DNA from: Cytobacillus gottheilii
Lineage (GTDB): Bacteria; Bacillota; Bacilli; Bacillales; Cytobacillaceae
Assembly: GCF_900166665.1 (NCBI RefSeq)
Contig: NZ_LT800494.1
Span: 4,028,436-4,092,435 of the forward strand
DNA length: 64,000 bases
Direction: 5' to 3'
The notes below the pieces were generated by a model that was not told the origin of the DNA, did not search any database, and was given only the letters and a program-made list of their open reading frames with translations. Each line of letters starts with the position of its first letter. Position 1 is the first letter of the stretch. The position numbers and the translations under genes are program-made. This document shows positions 17,092-25,656 of this stretch, piece after piece.

Positions 17092-18444
17092 TTAATTCCC
17101 GCTTTTTTTGGCAGCAGCCTCCAAAGCCTGGTTTGTTTCCTCTACAGCACGGTCAAGAGCTTCTTTTGGATCCACACCTTGATATAAACTCTCCATCGCA
17201 CTTACGACCTTTTGACGTGCTTCTGGGAATACTGAGATCAAGGCACCTTGTGTAGCAGTAGATGGTTTCGTATCTTTCAGCTGATCAACAGTTACTTTTA
17301 ATTGAGGATACTTTTCCCACTCTTCCTGAACGATAGCCTCTTCATATGCCGCTGGGTTAATGGCAAAATAACCAGACTGCAAATGCCACTCAGCCTGTAC
17401 TTCTGGAGTTGTTACATACTTCATAAACTCCCATGCAGCCTTCTGCTTTTCTTCTTCAATATCGCTTGTCATCCAAAGCGATGCGCCGCCAATAATAACC
17501 CCTTGACGATCAGCTTCATCCGGCACAGGCAAGTAAGAAGCACCAACTTCAAATGGAGAGTTATCGACCATTGCTCTAATACCCGCTGATGAATCAATGT
17601 ACATCGCAATTTTTCCAGATTGGAAAGCAGCACGCATATCGTCCCAAACCTGTCCTGTATTGTAGAAAGTACCCTCATTATACATGTCACTGATTAATTC
17701 AAAAACCTTTAAGCCTTCTTCACTGTTAAACACCGCTTCTGTTGCATTCCCAGCACGTCCGTTATCTTCGTTTACAAACAAACCGCCTTGTGCAGCCAGA
17801 AGTTCTTCAAAAAACCAGCCATAATTCAAGATAGAGAAACCGACCTGGTCGCCATTCGTTAATTTCTTTGCTGCATCCTTTAACTCATCGTATGTAGCAG
17901 GAGCCTTTTCTGGATCAAGTCCAGCTTCCTTAAAAGCATCTTTGTTGTAGACTAACACAGGTGTTGATGAGTTAAACGGCATTGAATATTGTACGCCATC
18001 TACTGCATAGTAGTTTGTAATATTTTCTTCCCATTGAGAAGTATCATAGCCTTCTTCATCAATAAATTTTTGTACAGGCTGTATTTTACCAGAGTCTATC
18101 ATATATTTTGTTCCTACTTCAAAAGTCTGCATAATGGTTGGCGCATCTTCTGTACCCGCAACAGTATTAAACTTTGTGATTGCCTCTTCGTATGTGCCTT
18201 GGAAAACAGGTTTTACTTCAATTTCTTCTTGAGAAGCATTAAAATCATCTGCTATTTTCTGAACAGCGCCTTCAAGTTCACCACTCATAGCATGCCAGAA
18301 AACAACCTCTGTTTTCTCTTCAGTTCCTGTTTCCGCTTCTGTCTCACCCTCAGCTTCTGCTTCATTGCCTGCAGATTCGCCAGAGCATGCAGAAATCACC
18401 ATTGTAATTGCCAGTAAAAGCATAAATAACCATCTTTTTTTCAT
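17092..18444 (-). CDS. ugpB: ABC transporter substrate-binding lipoprotein (UgpB type)
   Basis: Extracellular solute-binding protein family 1, 450 residues. The lipoprotein signal ends VISAC (Cys20), followed by a Glu-rich linker and the typical family core (VVFWHAMSGELEGAVQKIADDFN, YNKDAFKEAGLDPEKAP, TWDELK-like TYDELKDAA, GGASLWMTSDIEEEKQKAAWEFMKYVT). Position beside UgpA/E/C, GlpP and a glycerophosphodiesterase points to glycerol-3-phosphate or glycerophosphodiester as ligand; the fold alone would also allow an oligosaccharide. It is transcribed after ugpE with a 41-nt gap. Confidence 0.88.
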   Translation of the reverse strand: MKKRWLFMLLLAITMVISACSGESAGNEAEAEGETEAETGTEEKTEVVFWHAMSGELEGAVQKIADDFNASQEEIEVKPVFQGTYEEAITKFNTVAGTEDAPTIMQTFEVGTKYMIDSGKIQPVQKFIDEEGYDTSQWEENITNYYAVDGVQYSMPFNSSTPVLVYNKDAFKEAGLDPEKAPATYDELKDAAKKLTNGDQVGFSILNYGWFFEELLAAQGGLFVNEDNGRAGNATEAVFNSEEGLKVFELISDMYNEGTFYNTGQVWDDMRAAFQSGKIAMYIDSSAGIRAMVDNSPFEVGASYLPVPDEADRQGVIIGGASLWMTSDIEEEKQKAAWEFMKYVTTPEVQAEWHLQSGYFAINPAAYEEAIVQEEWEKYPQLKVTVDQLKDTKPSTATQGALISVFPEARQKVVSAMESLYQGVDPKEALDRAVEETNQALEAAAKKSGN

Positions 18445-18485
18445 TTTAAAAACTCCTATCTTAATAGTTTTATATTAAAATCTGA

Positions 18486-19298
18486 TTACTTTAAAGCTCC
18501 CTTTGTTAACCCTTCCTGCAATCTTTTTTGTCCAAGGAATAAAAGCAATAATGTCGGTAAAATTACCATTACTACTCCAGCCATCACCACCCCCCATTCA
18601 GTTGAAATTTCTTGAGATTGCATTTGCTTCAAGCCAATTTGCACGGTGCGCACTTGCTCATCGTTTGTAACGAGCAATGGCCACAAATACATATTCCATG
18701 CCGTTAGGAAGCAATACATCCCAAGTGTCACCAGGCTCGTCTTTGAAACAGGCATTACAACTGAACGAAAAAAGCGGAAATTGCTGATCCCCGCCACCTG
18801 GGAGGCTTCATAAAGCTCTTTTGGAATCGTTTTAAACTGCTGTCTCAGCAGAAATGTTCCAAATGCCATTGCAAAGAATGGAACCGTCAGACCCGTGTAG
18901 CTATTGAGCCAGCCGAGCATTTGAACTGTCTGGAAGTTAGGCACCATCGTTGCTTCCCAAGGAATCATCATGGTTGAAATAAAGATAAAAAACAAAAGAT
19001 TACGCCCTTTAAAAGGGATAAATACAAAGGCAAACGCTGCTAAACTGGAAATAATGACCTGACCCAGCATAATAAGAAATGAAACAATCAAGCTATTAAA
19101 CAAGTAAGTTAACAGCGGCACTTTCTCAAATGCGTTAATATAATTAGCAAATGTAAATTCTTCTGGCCACAATTTCCCTTGCAGCACTTCTCCGCCTTGC
19201 ATAAAGCTAATTAGAAAGGCATAGACAATTGGGAAGAACATAATGGCAGCAGCAATCAGAAGCAAAACATAGGTGAAAAGCTTTTGGCCCCATCTCAT
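18486..19298 (-). CDS. ugpE: ABC permease, UgpE type
   Basis: Inner-membrane subunit of the MalG/UgpE class, 270 residues, six predicted TM helices. The EAA loop reads KELYEASQVAGISNFRFFRSVVMPVSK and contacts the ATPase. Its start overlaps the end of ugpA by 4 nt (ATGA-type coupling), and GAAGGTG lies upstream. The glycerol-3-phosphate role comes from operon context. Confidence 0.9.
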   Translation of the reverse strand: MRWGQKLFTYVLLLIAAAIMFFPIVYAFLISFMQGGEVLQGKLWPEEFTFANYINAFEKVPLLTYLFNSLIVSFLIMLGQVIISSLAAFAFVFIPFKGRNLLFFIFISTMMIPWEATMVPNFQTVQMLGWLNSYTGLTVPFFAMAFGTFLLRQQFKTIPKELYEASQVAGISNFRFFRSVVMPVSKTSLVTLGMYCFLTAWNMYLWPLLVTNDEQVRTVQIGLKQMQSQEISTEWGVVMAGVVMVILPTLLLLFLGQKRLQEGLTKGALK

Positions 19299-20236
19299 TG
19301 GTAATGCACCTTCCTCTCACCTAGCTTAAATTGGATTAAAGTGACAATCAGAATACCGAAAAAGAGCAAAACTGCCTGGGCGCTTGCAGAGCCCACATTG
19401 TAATTGATAAACGCATCCTTATAAATCGCGTACACAATTACATTAGTCGTTTCCATCGGTCCGCCCTTTGTTAAAATATCAATCTGTCCAAACGTTTGAA
19501 ATGCATTAATCATTGATACCGTAATAACAAAAAACAGTGTAGGTGAAAGCATTGGCAAAGTTATTGTTCTCAATGAATAAAACCGGCTGACACCTGCAAT
19601 TTTCGCACTTTCATAAAGCTGGCTATCAATATTCTGCAAACCGCCCAGCAGAATCATAAAGGTGAAGCCCGTATTCATCCAGATGGTCGCAATGGAAACG
19701 GAAATTAACGCCCAACTTGGATCAAGCAGCCATTGAATTTCCGACAATCCCAGCCAGTTAAGAAAGCGGTTTGCGATCCCAATTGCTGGATTATACATAA
19801 ACATCCAAATGACAGAAGATGCCGCTACACTCATCCCCATTGTCGATGAAAAGATAGTCCTGAAAAATCCAATGCCGCGAAGCTTTTCATTGGCTAACAA
19901 AGCCAAAGCTAATGCTAAAATAATTCCTGGCGGCACGGTGTAGAGCACAAACAATAAGGTAGCTTTCATACTCGTCATAAAGCTGGTTGAGGTAAACAAT
20001 TGCACAAAATGATCGAAACCAGCAAATGAAAGTGGCACACCTTGAGCATCAGAGTAAAAAAAGCTTAAGTACAAAGTCTTCATTAATGGATAAAATAAAA
20101 ACACCGTAAATAACAAAATGGAAGGCAATAAATAGAGAAGCCCTTCAAAAAGCGAAGCAAATCTCCATGAATTTTCTAGTCTTTTCCTTTTCTTCACTAA
20201 TGATTGTGTTTCCGGCTGCGCCTGGGGAAGACTCAT
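19295..20236 (-). CDS. ugpA: ABC permease, UgpA type
   Basis: Partner permease of the MalF/UgpA class, 313 residues. A charged cytoplasmic N-terminus is followed by six TM helices. The EAA loop reads QLYESAKIAGVSRFYSLRTITLPMLSP. It overlaps ugpC by 4 nt upstream and ugpE by 4 nt downstream, so the three are translationally coupled. It forms a heterodimer with UgpE. Confidence 0.9.
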   Translation of the reverse strand: MSLPQAQPETQSLVKKRKRLENSWRFASLFEGLLYLLPSILLFTVFLFYPLMKTLYLSFFYSDAQGVPLSFAGFDHFVQLFTSTSFMTSMKATLLFVLYTVPPGIILALALALLANEKLRGIGFFRTIFSSTMGMSVAASSVIWMFMYNPAIGIANRFLNWLGLSEIQWLLDPSWALISVSIATIWMNTGFTFMILLGGLQNIDSQLYESAKIAGVSRFYSLRTITLPMLSPTLFFVITVSMINAFQTFGQIDILTKGGPMETTNVIVYAIYKDAFINYNVGSASAQAVLLFFGILIVTLIQFKLGERKVHYQ

Positions 20237-21327
20237 AATACAACCTCCAGCACTTTTTTGGAGTGTGTTTCCTCCAATCGTTCTCCTGTAACAGCATCAA
20301 ATAATTCAAGTTTGCCTGTATCAACAGAAACCTGGAGGGTTTCACCTATTTCAGCGCTCCATTGACCGGGCCACTTAGCAATCCATTGCTTAGTGCCTTC
20401 TATTTCAAAAGAAATTAGAGTCTCCGTTCCAAGCACTTCAACATTGGCCACTTTAACTTCTGCAGTAGGAAGCAACTCATTAGCAGGCAATATGGCTTCT
20501 GGTCTTATACCTATAATCACTTCTCCATCCTGATAACCATTGACCAGTACGTCCCATTTTTTTGCGATCTGCAGCTTACCTTCATTTAATTTTGCAGCGG
20601 TTAAGTTCATTGGCGGTGCTCCAATAAAAGACGCAACAAATGTATTTTGCGGTTTATTATAAATTTCGAGCGGCTTCCCAACTTGCTGTACCTCGCCGTG
20701 ATTTAAGATCATCATCCGATCAGCCATTGTCATAGCTTCTGTCTGATCATGAGTAACATAGATCATAGTAATGCCGAGCTTCCGCTGAATTTGCCGAATT
20801 TCTGACCGCATTTTCGCACGTAGCTTTGCATCTAAATTGGAAAGCGGCTCGTCCATCAGACAAATAGGAGAATGTGTCACAATGGCTCTTGCTAAGGCAA
20901 CGCGCTGCCTTTGTCCACCTGATAGCTCCTTCGGTTTACGCTTCAAATACTCTGATAAACCCAGCATTTCTGCTGCTTCCTTACAGCGTTTGCTTTGTTC
21001 TGATTTGGCTATTTTTTTCACATGCAAGCCGAACATAATATTCTGCTCTACTGTTAAATGTGGAAATAGAGCATAGTTTTGAAAGACCATTGATAAATCT
21101 CTTTCACTCGGCCGCAGTCTATTTGCTGTTTCTGTGCCAATGAGCAGCTCTCCTCCTGATACCTCTTCAAGACCGGCAATTATACGCAGCATTGTACTTT
21201 TCCCACACCCGGAAGGTCCAACTAAAACAAAAAATTCTCCAGGTTCGATTGCTGCATTAATCCCTTTTAGCACTTCAGGATTTTGACCATAGGACTTTCG
21301 AATATCCTTTAGCTGTACTGCTTTCAT
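20233..21327 (-). CDS. ugpC: ABC transporter ATP-binding protein, UgpC type
   Basis: ATPase of the MalK/UgpC/MsmK class, 364 residues. Walker A GPSGCGKST (~residue 37), Q-loop VFQNYALFPH, signature LSGGQRQRVALARAI, Walker B CLMDEPLSNLDA, H-loop YVTHDQTEAM; then the C-terminal OB/TOBE regulatory domain (~240-364) with GIRPEAI. It overlaps glpP by 4 nt on its upstream side. It energises UgpA/UgpE. Confidence 0.92.
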   Translation of the reverse strand: MKAVQLKDIRKSYGQNPEVLKGINAAIEPGEFFVLVGPSGCGKSTMLRIIAGLEEVSGGELLIGTETANRLRPSERDLSMVFQNYALFPHLTVEQNIMFGLHVKKIAKSEQSKRCKEAAEMLGLSEYLKRKPKELSGGQRQRVALARAIVTHSPICLMDEPLSNLDAKLRAKMRSEIRQIQRKLGITMIYVTHDQTEAMTMADRMMILNHGEVQQVGKPLEIYNKPQNTFVASFIGAPPMNLTAAKLNEGKLQIAKKWDVLVNGYQDGEVIIGIRPEAILPANELLPTAEVKVANVEVLGTETLISFEIEGTKQWIAKWPGQWSAEIGETLQVSVDTGKLELFDAVTGERLEETHSKKVLEVVL

Positions 21328-21929
21328 GAAAGCACCACCTTTTCTTCTGATTTATAAACCCTCCATAACTGCTGTTTACCTGTAGAGGCTGCCATTGCTC
21401 CGCTTTCAATTGCATCTTGGATTTGACTTTTATAATGGATAAGCCCGCCTGTAATAATCGGAATATCTGTTTCCTTCTTTATATTTTTCACGATTCCAGG
21501 GAGGAGTCCCGGCATAATTTCCAATGCATCTGGCTGGATCTCCCGGCTTACTTTTAAACCGTTTTCGACTGCCTCCGAATCAATAAGAAACAACCTTTGA
21601 ATAGCAATCAATCCTTCTTGCTTGGCGATTTTAATCAAAGATGGTTTTGTTGCTACAATCCCTGTCGGTTTAATGAATTTTGAAATAAAACGCAGGCCTT
21701 CCTTATCCTGACTAATGCCAGGGATTTTTTCTAAATGGAGAAAAACGAGTCTGTTATGCTTTTTAAGCAAGTCAACATATCTCTTAATGACACTGATGTT
21801 TCCCATTAACAAAAATGCTGTATGAATATCAGTAGTTAAAAAGTAATCCAATGATTTTGGATCCTTAATAGCCGCAATTACCCTCTCTTCTTTCATGTTC
21901 CTTAGAAATTGCTGTTTTTGTTCCATCAT
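21324..21929 (-). CDS. glpP: GlpP-type glycerol-3-phosphate responsive antiterminator
   Basis: RNA-binding antiterminator which, with glycerol-3-phosphate, lets transcription pass leader terminators (B. subtilis glpD, glpFK, glpTQ). It is a TIM-barrel-like protein of ~200 residues with RVIAAIKDPKSLDYFL, HTAFLLMGNI, KLVFLHLEKI-like VFLHLEKIPGI, DALEIMPGLLP and IITGGLIHYKSQIQDAIESGAMAASTG. It is the first gene of the operon, upstream of ugpC (4-nt overlap), and a long terminator hairpin precedes it, implying self- and operon control. Start choice: ATG 21929 with CGGGGGA 5 nt upstream; ATGs at 21935 and 21926 and a TTG at 21947 are alternatives. Confidence 0.92.
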   Translation of the reverse strand: MMEQKQQFLRNMKEERVIAAIKDPKSLDYFLTTDIHTAFLLMGNISVIKRYVDLLKKHNRLVFLHLEKIPGISQDKEGLRFISKFIKPTGIVATKPSLIKIAKQEGLIAIQRLFLIDSEAVENGLKVSREIQPDALEIMPGLLPGIVKNIKKETDIPIITGGLIHYKSQIQDAIESGAMAASTGKQQLWRVYKSEEKVVLS

Positions 21930-21978
21930 ATTCATCCCCCGCGGCAATTTAGTTTCGGCAGGATAGACCTAACACTTT

Positions 21979-22035
21979 GAAAAAAGCCATAAAAACATAT
22001 GGAGTAATGGGTATCATCCTCCATGTTTTTATGGC
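21979..22035 (-). promoter_or_regulatory. Leader terminator, probable GlpP target
   Basis: On the minus strand GCCATAAAAACATGGAG (22035-22019) pairs with CTCCATATGTTTTTATGGC (22004-21986, one 2-nt bulge) and runs straight into TTTTTTC. This is an intrinsic terminator 50 nt upstream of glpP, in its 5' leader. By analogy with B. subtilis glp leaders it would be read through when GlpP binds glycerol-3-phosphate. Confidence 0.75.
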
Positions 22036-22256
22036 TTCTCATATTCATAACCGGTCTATTCACTTGTCATTCACAAGGCTCATTCTAAACTGTGAATGTG
22101 AAGAGCATGTTAAAAATTCAGTATATTTTTGTAAATTCAAAATCATTACCCCTTGTGATTTCCATCCATTATAAAATTACCTTATAATGATGATAAGAAT
22201 ATATGAATCTAAAAAGGTACAAATCTTACATATGAAGACAAAGGGGAGAACAATGA

Positions 22257-23723
22257 ATGGGTGTACGTCTCAGAAAAGGACAAAAAGTAGATCTTACGAA
22301 ATCAAATCCAGGCTTACAAGTGGTTGTCGCAGGTTTAGGCTGGGATGTAAGCGGCGGTTCGGCAAACTATGATCTTGATGCTTCTGCTTTTCTAACAAAT
22401 GCTGCAGGCAAGGTCCAGAGTGATCTCGATTTTGTATTTTATAATAATCCGACTGGCGGCAATGGATCTGTAATATACACTGGTGATAACCGGACTGGTG
22501 CGGGTCATCAGGATGATGAGCAAATTAAAATTGACCTGAATCAAGTTCCGGCATCGATTGAAAAAATTTCTTTTGCTATTACGATTCATGACGCCCAAAT
22601 GAAGGGGCAAAATTTTGGACAAATTCAAAACGCATATGTAAGGATTTTTAATGCTTTTACAAATGAAGAATTACTGCGTTTTGATCTTGGCCGAGAATTC
22701 ACTGTAGAAACGGCAATCGTAGCTGCTGAGTTATACCGACATAATGGAGAATGGAAGTTTAATGCAACTGGAGCAGGCTTCCAAGGTGGACTTGCTGCTT
22801 TGTGCCGCAATTTTGGTATAGATGTGGACGATGAGCCGGCACCTGCACAGCCACAGGTAGGTAATTTTCAGCCGTCCTTCCAGGCTCCGCCAGCACAGCC
22901 ATCTTATCAGCAGCCGTCCTATCAGCAGAACACATATAACCAACAGCCATCCTACCAGAGTCAAAGTCAGCCATCTTTCGGACAGGCAAACTATAACAGC
23001 AATCCGTACAATCAGCAGCCGTCCCACTCACAGCAGGGTTACGGATCTGCAACACAGCCGACACAACATCTTCAGCCTTCATCTAATTATGGTGATAATG
23101 TCAGCTGTACCCGCTGCGGCTCAACAAATGTAAGAACTGGTGAAAAAGGGTTCGGTCTTGGAAAAGCAGCCATTGGCGGACTAATCTTGGGACCGATTGG
23201 TTTACTTGGAGGTTTTATCGGAAAAAATCAGCTAAAGTTCTCCTGTAACCAGTGCGGCAATAATTGGTCTCCAAATCAAACCGATTATGCGCAGTGGGCG
23301 AATGATCAAAAGAACAAAGCTCAGGCTTTATTTGCCCGTTATAAAAGTCAGGATGTTCTAGATGCAGTTGTTGCCTCTTGTGCCCTTGTTGGCATGGCAG
23401 ATGGTCGCTTAGATCCAAGTGAACGTCAAAAAATGATGGAATTTATTCATCAAAGCCAAGAGTTAAAGGTTTTTGAAACCAATAAGGTTGTTCAGCAATT
23501 TAACATGTTCGTGCAAAAAATTGAAATGGATCCGATTATCGGCCGCGCAGAGGCATTTAAGGCTGTTGGGCGTGTACGGTCGAAACCTGAAATTGCCCGC
23601 TTGGTAGCCCGCTACTGCATTGCGATCGGCTATGCAGACGGTCACTTCGATCCAAATGAAAAGCAGGCTGTCACTGAAATTTGCATGGAACTTGGCTTAA
23701 ATCCACATGAATTTCTATCATAA
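22257..23723 (+). CDS. TerD-domain protein fused to zinc ribbon and TerB-like domain
   Basis: 488 residues with no secretion signal. Residues 1-190 are a TerD/CABP domain with its Ca-binding acidic pattern (GLGWDVSGG, YDLDASAFL, GDNRTGAGHQDDEQIKIDL, LGREFTVETAIVAAELYRHNGEWKF). Residues ~200-280 are a low-complexity Gln/Pro/Ser/Tyr linker (repeats of PSYQQ). Residues ~284-340 hold CTRCG...CNQCG, a four-Cys zinc-ribbon-like pair flanking a glycine-rich hydrophobic hairpin (KAAIGGLILGPIGLLGGFIG) that may touch membrane. Residues ~355-488 are TerB-like helices with two DG(R/H)xDPxE motifs (ADGRLDPSE, ADGHFDPNE). It belongs to the Ter stress group; specific role unknown. GGGGAG lies 8 nt before the ATG. 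Single gene between terminators. Confidence 0.85.
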   Translation: MGVRLRKGQKVDLTKSNPGLQVVVAGLGWDVSGGSANYDLDASAFLTNAAGKVQSDLDFVFYNNPTGGNGSVIYTGDNRTGAGHQDDEQIKIDLNQVPASIEKISFAITIHDAQMKGQNFGQIQNAYVRIFNAFTNEELLRFDLGREFTVETAIVAAELYRHNGEWKFNATGAGFQGGLAALCRNFGIDVDDEPAPAQPQVGNFQPSFQAPPAQPSYQQPSYQQNTYNQQPSYQSQSQPSFGQANYNSNPYNQQPSHSQQGYGSATQPTQHLQPSSNYGDNVSCTRCGSTNVRTGEKGFGLGKAAIGGLILGPIGLLGGFIGKNQLKFSCNQCGNNWSPNQTDYAQWANDQKNKAQALFARYKSQDVLDAVVASCALVGMADGRLDPSERQKMMEFIHQSQELKVFETNKVVQQFNMFVQKIEMDPIIGRAEAFKAVGRVRSKPEIARLVARYCIAIGYADGHFDPNEKQAVTEICMELGLNPHEFLS

Positions 23724-23805
23724 AAAATAGATCTTCTGCGGCTGCAGCAAATTCAGCTCATATTATCAAGCAGCTGTACTAAAAAAGAACATAACTTATC
23801 CGATT

Positions 23806-23840
23806 TAAGGCTCTGTGAACCCGCAGAGCCTTTTTGGTTT
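23806..23840 (+). terminator. Terminator after the TerD/TerB gene
   Basis: AGGCTCTG (23808-23815) / CAGAGCCT (23824-23831), 8-nt loop, then TTTTTGGTTT. Confidence 0.85.
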
Positions 23841-23918
23841 CTTTTCATCTAAATGAATAGTTCTTATTCATTGAGGGTAAACTCCCTTAAATGATATGTG
23901 GCAAAGGAGCTGAGTTAG

Positions 23919-24761
23919 ATGCACGAAAATTCATCAACCGAACGATATATGCCTGTTACCTCCTCAACAAGCGGAATGATACAAAATGCTGCTGATGGTG
24001 TATATGCTTTTACCGTTCAGATTGTCAATGTATGTTTTGTTGTGACAAATGCAGCTGACGGAGATTGGGTATTAGTTGATGCTGGGATGCCTAAATCGGA
24101 AGAAAAAATTATTGATGCAGCAGAGGAGCTTTTTGGAAAAGGAGCCAAACCAAAAGCCATTATTTTAACACACGGACATTTTGATCATGTAGGTGCCATC
24201 ATAGACCTCGTAGAGAAATGGAGTGTGCCTGTATATGCACACGAATTGGAGCTTCCCTACTTAACAGGACAGCAGAATTATCCTGAGCCAGATTCTTCAG
24301 TTGAAGGTGGCTTAATCGCTAAAATGTCCCCATTATTCCCCCATGAAGGAATCAATATTGGCTCACATGTTCATTCACTGCCAGCAGACGGTACAGTTCC
24401 TTTAATGTCGGAATGGAAATGGATTCATACTCCAGGACATACACCGGGACATATTTCTTTATTCCGCGAAAACGATAAAACGTTAATTGTGGGAGACGCA
24501 TTTGTAACAGTTAAACAAGAATCACTTTACAAAGTATTGACACAGGAGCAGGAAATCAGCGGTCCGCCTAAATACTTAACAACTGACTGGGACGCTGCTC
24601 GTTCGTCTGTAGAAACACTGCAGAAACTGGATCCGTATGTTGCCATTACAGGTCATGGCATCCCAATGGCGGCAGCTGAATTGGAAGAAAACTTGCTGAA
24701 GCTCGTCCAAGACTTTGACTCCATCGCCATTCCAGAGCATGGGAAATATGTGGATGAATAA
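23919..24761 (+). CDS. MBL-fold metallo-hydrolase
   Basis: Metallo-beta-lactamase-fold hydrolase of the glyoxalase II-like group, 280 residues, cytoplasmic. It has the metal motif LTHGHFDHVGA (HxHxDH), a second His in HTPGHTPGHIS, the metal-bridging Asp in LIVGDAF, and a late His in ITGHGIP. The substrate cannot be told. The start has AAGGAG 9 nt upstream. Monocistronic, with a terminator after it. Confidence 0.88.
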   Translation: MHENSSTERYMPVTSSTSGMIQNAADGVYAFTVQIVNVCFVVTNAADGDWVLVDAGMPKSEEKIIDAAEELFGKGAKPKAIILTHGHFDHVGAIIDLVEKWSVPVYAHELELPYLTGQQNYPEPDSSVEGGLIAKMSPLFPHEGINIGSHVHSLPADGTVPLMSEWKWIHTPGHTPGHISLFRENDKTLIVGDAFVTVKQESLYKVLTQEQEISGPPKYLTTDWDAARSSVETLQKLDPYVAITGHGIPMAAAELEENLLKLVQDFDSIAIPEHGKYVDE

Positions 24762-24800
24762 CAAGTTTGATGTTGGATCATAAGTATTCAACACACCATA

Positions 24801-24850
24801 GAACAGAATGATTAGAAAGTGACTTTTTTAATCATCCTGTTTTTTATTTT
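24801..24850 (+). terminator. Terminator after the MBL hydrolase
   Basis: ACAGAATGATTA (24803-24814) / TAATCATCCTGT (24829-24840), one mismatch, then a T-rich tail. Confidence 0.75.
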
Positions 24851-24861
24851 TTTATAAACTT

Positions 24862-25012
24862 GAGTGAAAGAAATGGAGCGGAGGACCCTCGACTCCTGTG
24901 GGCAATAGAGGAAAGGGTGAGACCCCGCAGGAGCCTGCGACGAGGAGGCTCAGCTTCCTCCCCAAGGAAAGCGAGGGTCCGCAGCGCAGGTGGAACTGGC
25001 TTGTTTAAACAG
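24862..25012. repeat. GC-rich palindromic repeat copy
   Basis: About 150 bp with GCGGAGGACCCTCGACTCC at one end and GGAAAGCGAGGGTCCGCAGCGC at the other, an internal GAGACCCCGCAGGAGCCTGCG arm and CGAGGAGGCTCAGC. The ends are partly complementary, so it can form one long stem. It is in opposite orientation to the copy near 8.7 kb. It fills most of the gap between the MBL and hypothetical genes. Confidence 0.65.
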
Positions 25013-25145
25013 CTAAAACTATGACATTTGTATATTTGAAATCTTATTATTGTTTTTTCCAGCCATTTTTTAATACAAAAAAAAGTTTATCTTTATTCAA
25101 AAAAGGAACAGTAATACAAACATCATTGTTAGGAGAGGTTCCTTT

Positions 25146-25493
25146 ATGTTTTTAGATGGCTTTATTAACCAAAAGGTCCAAGTGAAATTTAAGAACTTGC
25201 CTGACTATTTAACAGGACCTGTCACAGGCATTTATGAACCAGATGAATGGTACTTGGTCAAACTTGTGAAAACAGAGAGCATGGGGATTTGGGTTGAAAA
25301 TCCTTGTTACAAACGTACAAAGATCAAAGAAGAAGATGGAACAGATATACCAAAAGTAAAGCAAAAAGAAGAGGAATGCACAACAAACCTATTAATCCGC
25401 TGGGAATATGTTAGTTCAGTCATTACCTTTCCGAATGATGCTTCCCTAGGAGCAGATAAGCAGGCAAGGTTAATCGGATTTGAAATAAAGTAA
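25146..25493 (+). CDS. Small conserved-looking hypothetical protein
   Basis: 115 residues, not recognised. It starts at an ATG with AGGAGAGG about 6-8 nt upstream and ends at a terminator, so it is very likely real. There is no signal peptide or TM helix. The pattern (INQKVQVKFKNLPDYLTGPVTGIYEPDEWYLVKLV) suggests a small beta-barrel, with two Cys (54 and 79), a charged KIKEEDG loop and RWEYVSSVITF near the end. No functional partner nearby. Confidence 0.7.
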   Translation: MFLDGFINQKVQVKFKNLPDYLTGPVTGIYEPDEWYLVKLVKTESMGIWVENPCYKRTKIKEEDGTDIPKVKQKEEECTTNLLIRWEYVSSVITFPNDASLGADKQARLIGFEIK

Positions 25494-25508
25494 GTGCTCG
25501 TTCAGATC

Positions 25509-25535
25509 AAACGGAAACTTTTTCCGTTTTTTTCT
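25509..25535 (+). terminator. Terminator after the hypothetical gene
   Basis: ACGGAAA / TTTCCGT (25511-25517, 25521-25527), tight loop, seven T. Confidence 0.8.
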
Positions 25536-25656
25536 TTTGCCCTTTTCTCCTCCCCATATGTGAAACTTATCAAATCCCATCGCCTTAAAACTTTGAATTT
25601 TTGTTCATCTCAAAATTTTGCTATGATTATAAGAAAAAGCACAGGAGGTTTTTACA

